Source of the DNA: Salinisphaera sp. UBA6602
GTDB taxonomy: Bacteria > Pseudomonadota > Gammaproteobacteria > Nevskiales > Salinisphaeraceae
Direction: 5' to 3'
Assembly: GCA_002433465.1 (NCBI GenBank)
Contig: DJIE01000148.1
Span: 1,954 to 35,264 of the forward strand
Length of the DNA: 33,311 nt
Under the pieces are notes generated by a model. It was not told the DNA's origin, made no database searches, and saw only the letters and a program-made list of their open reading frames with translations. Within the stretch, counting starts at the first letter, position 1. Every line of letters begins with the position of its first letter. A program made the position numbers and the translations under genes. Positions 33,159 through 33,311 of this stretch are shown here, piece after piece.

Positions 33159-33207
33159 AGCCAGGCGCCGCGCGACCCAGCAAGCCACTCGACGATCGCG
33201 CGGTCGA

Positions 33208-33311
33208 TCAGACCGCTTCGGATTCCATGCCGAGTTCCTTGATCTTGCGCGTAAGCGTATTGCGGCCCCAGCCGAGCAGGCGCGCGGCCTCCTGACGGTG
33301 GCCGTCGGTAC
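33208..33311 (-). CDS. ntrC: NtrC-type nitrogen regulator, C-terminal end (partial)
   Basis: Only the last 34 residues are in the window: ...TDGHRQEAARLLGWGRNTL then TRKIKELGMESEAV and a stop. This is the Fis-type helix-turn-helix of NtrC, with the characteristic GWGRNTLTRKIKEL. The receiver and AAA+ domains lie beyond the right edge. The gene is convergent with ndh, 49 bases apart. Confidence 0.85.
   Translation of the reverse strand, partial: TDGHRQEAARLLGWGRNTLTRKIKELGMESEAV

Overview
The window is GC-rich chromosomal DNA (coding capacity open on both strands, many long antisense shadow frames) from a gammaproteobacterium. The gene order DsbA - cytochrome c4 - EngB // PolA, the LptM-LysA pair, the TamA-TamB pair and the end of an NtrC-type regulator all point to Gammaproteobacteria near the Pseudomonas/Xanthomonas-type orders. 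Acidic proteins, including a long Asp/Glu/Ala tail on the c4 cytochrome, suggest a halophile. A Salinisphaera-like organism is my best guess, but that is an inference from general resemblance only.

Layout. 1-518: non-coding, starting with a run of hairpins typical of a dispersed repeat. 519-2500 (+): methionine-salvage genes mtnB, mtnC, mtnD. 2526-3344 (+): a cysteine-free MerR regulator and a carboxymuconolactone-decarboxylase-fold protein separated by a textbook 19-bp-spacer MerR promoter. 3386-7645 (-): a compact run manC - algC - NIPSNAP protein - mtnA, so mtnA is detached from the other mtn genes. 7859-10028 (+): a TPR lipoprotein-like/exported protein and an L,D-transpeptidase that share the same C-terminal NTF2-like domain. 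10610-12208 (-): dsbA and a diheme cytochrome c4. 12384-13268 (+): engB and a small protein behind a Fur-like box. 13394-14190 (-): three tandem small-RNA genes. 14228-16960 (-): polA. 17374-18846 (-): lptM-lysA. 18999-21064 (-): glutathione-dependent formaldehyde detoxification (adhC, fghA). 21262-22493 (+): esterase and DedA protein. 22925-28713 (-): tamA-tamB. 29037-31767 (-): S9 peptidase and a TANGO2-like NRDE protein. 31833-33158 (+): type II NADH dehydrogenase. 33208-33311 (-): 3' end of ntrC.

The most interesting item is the engB-polA interval. It holds three paralogous, about 112-116 nt, non-coding RNA genes in a row, all on the minus strand. Each has its own sigma-E (RpoE/AlgU)-type promoter (GGAAC, 18-19 nt, TCTGA or TCTTA), an A/T tract upstream, three stem-loops, and a Rho-independent terminator. 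The loops present C-rich sequences (an invariant CUCCCU loop, a run of 6-7 C, and a run of 5-6 C in the terminator loop). Stems change by paired substitutions while loops are kept. This is the chromosomal position of Spot 42 in enterics and of the envelope-stress RNA ErsA in Pseudomonas, here apparently triplicated. A 165-bp element between copies 2 and 3 recurs after the L,D-transpeptidase gene.

Several other intergenic repeat families are present: a hairpin-centred repeat that runs into the stop codons of both tamB and the S9 peptidase gene, and a MITE-like element with CCGCAGAT/ATCTGCGG ends next to polA and after dedA.
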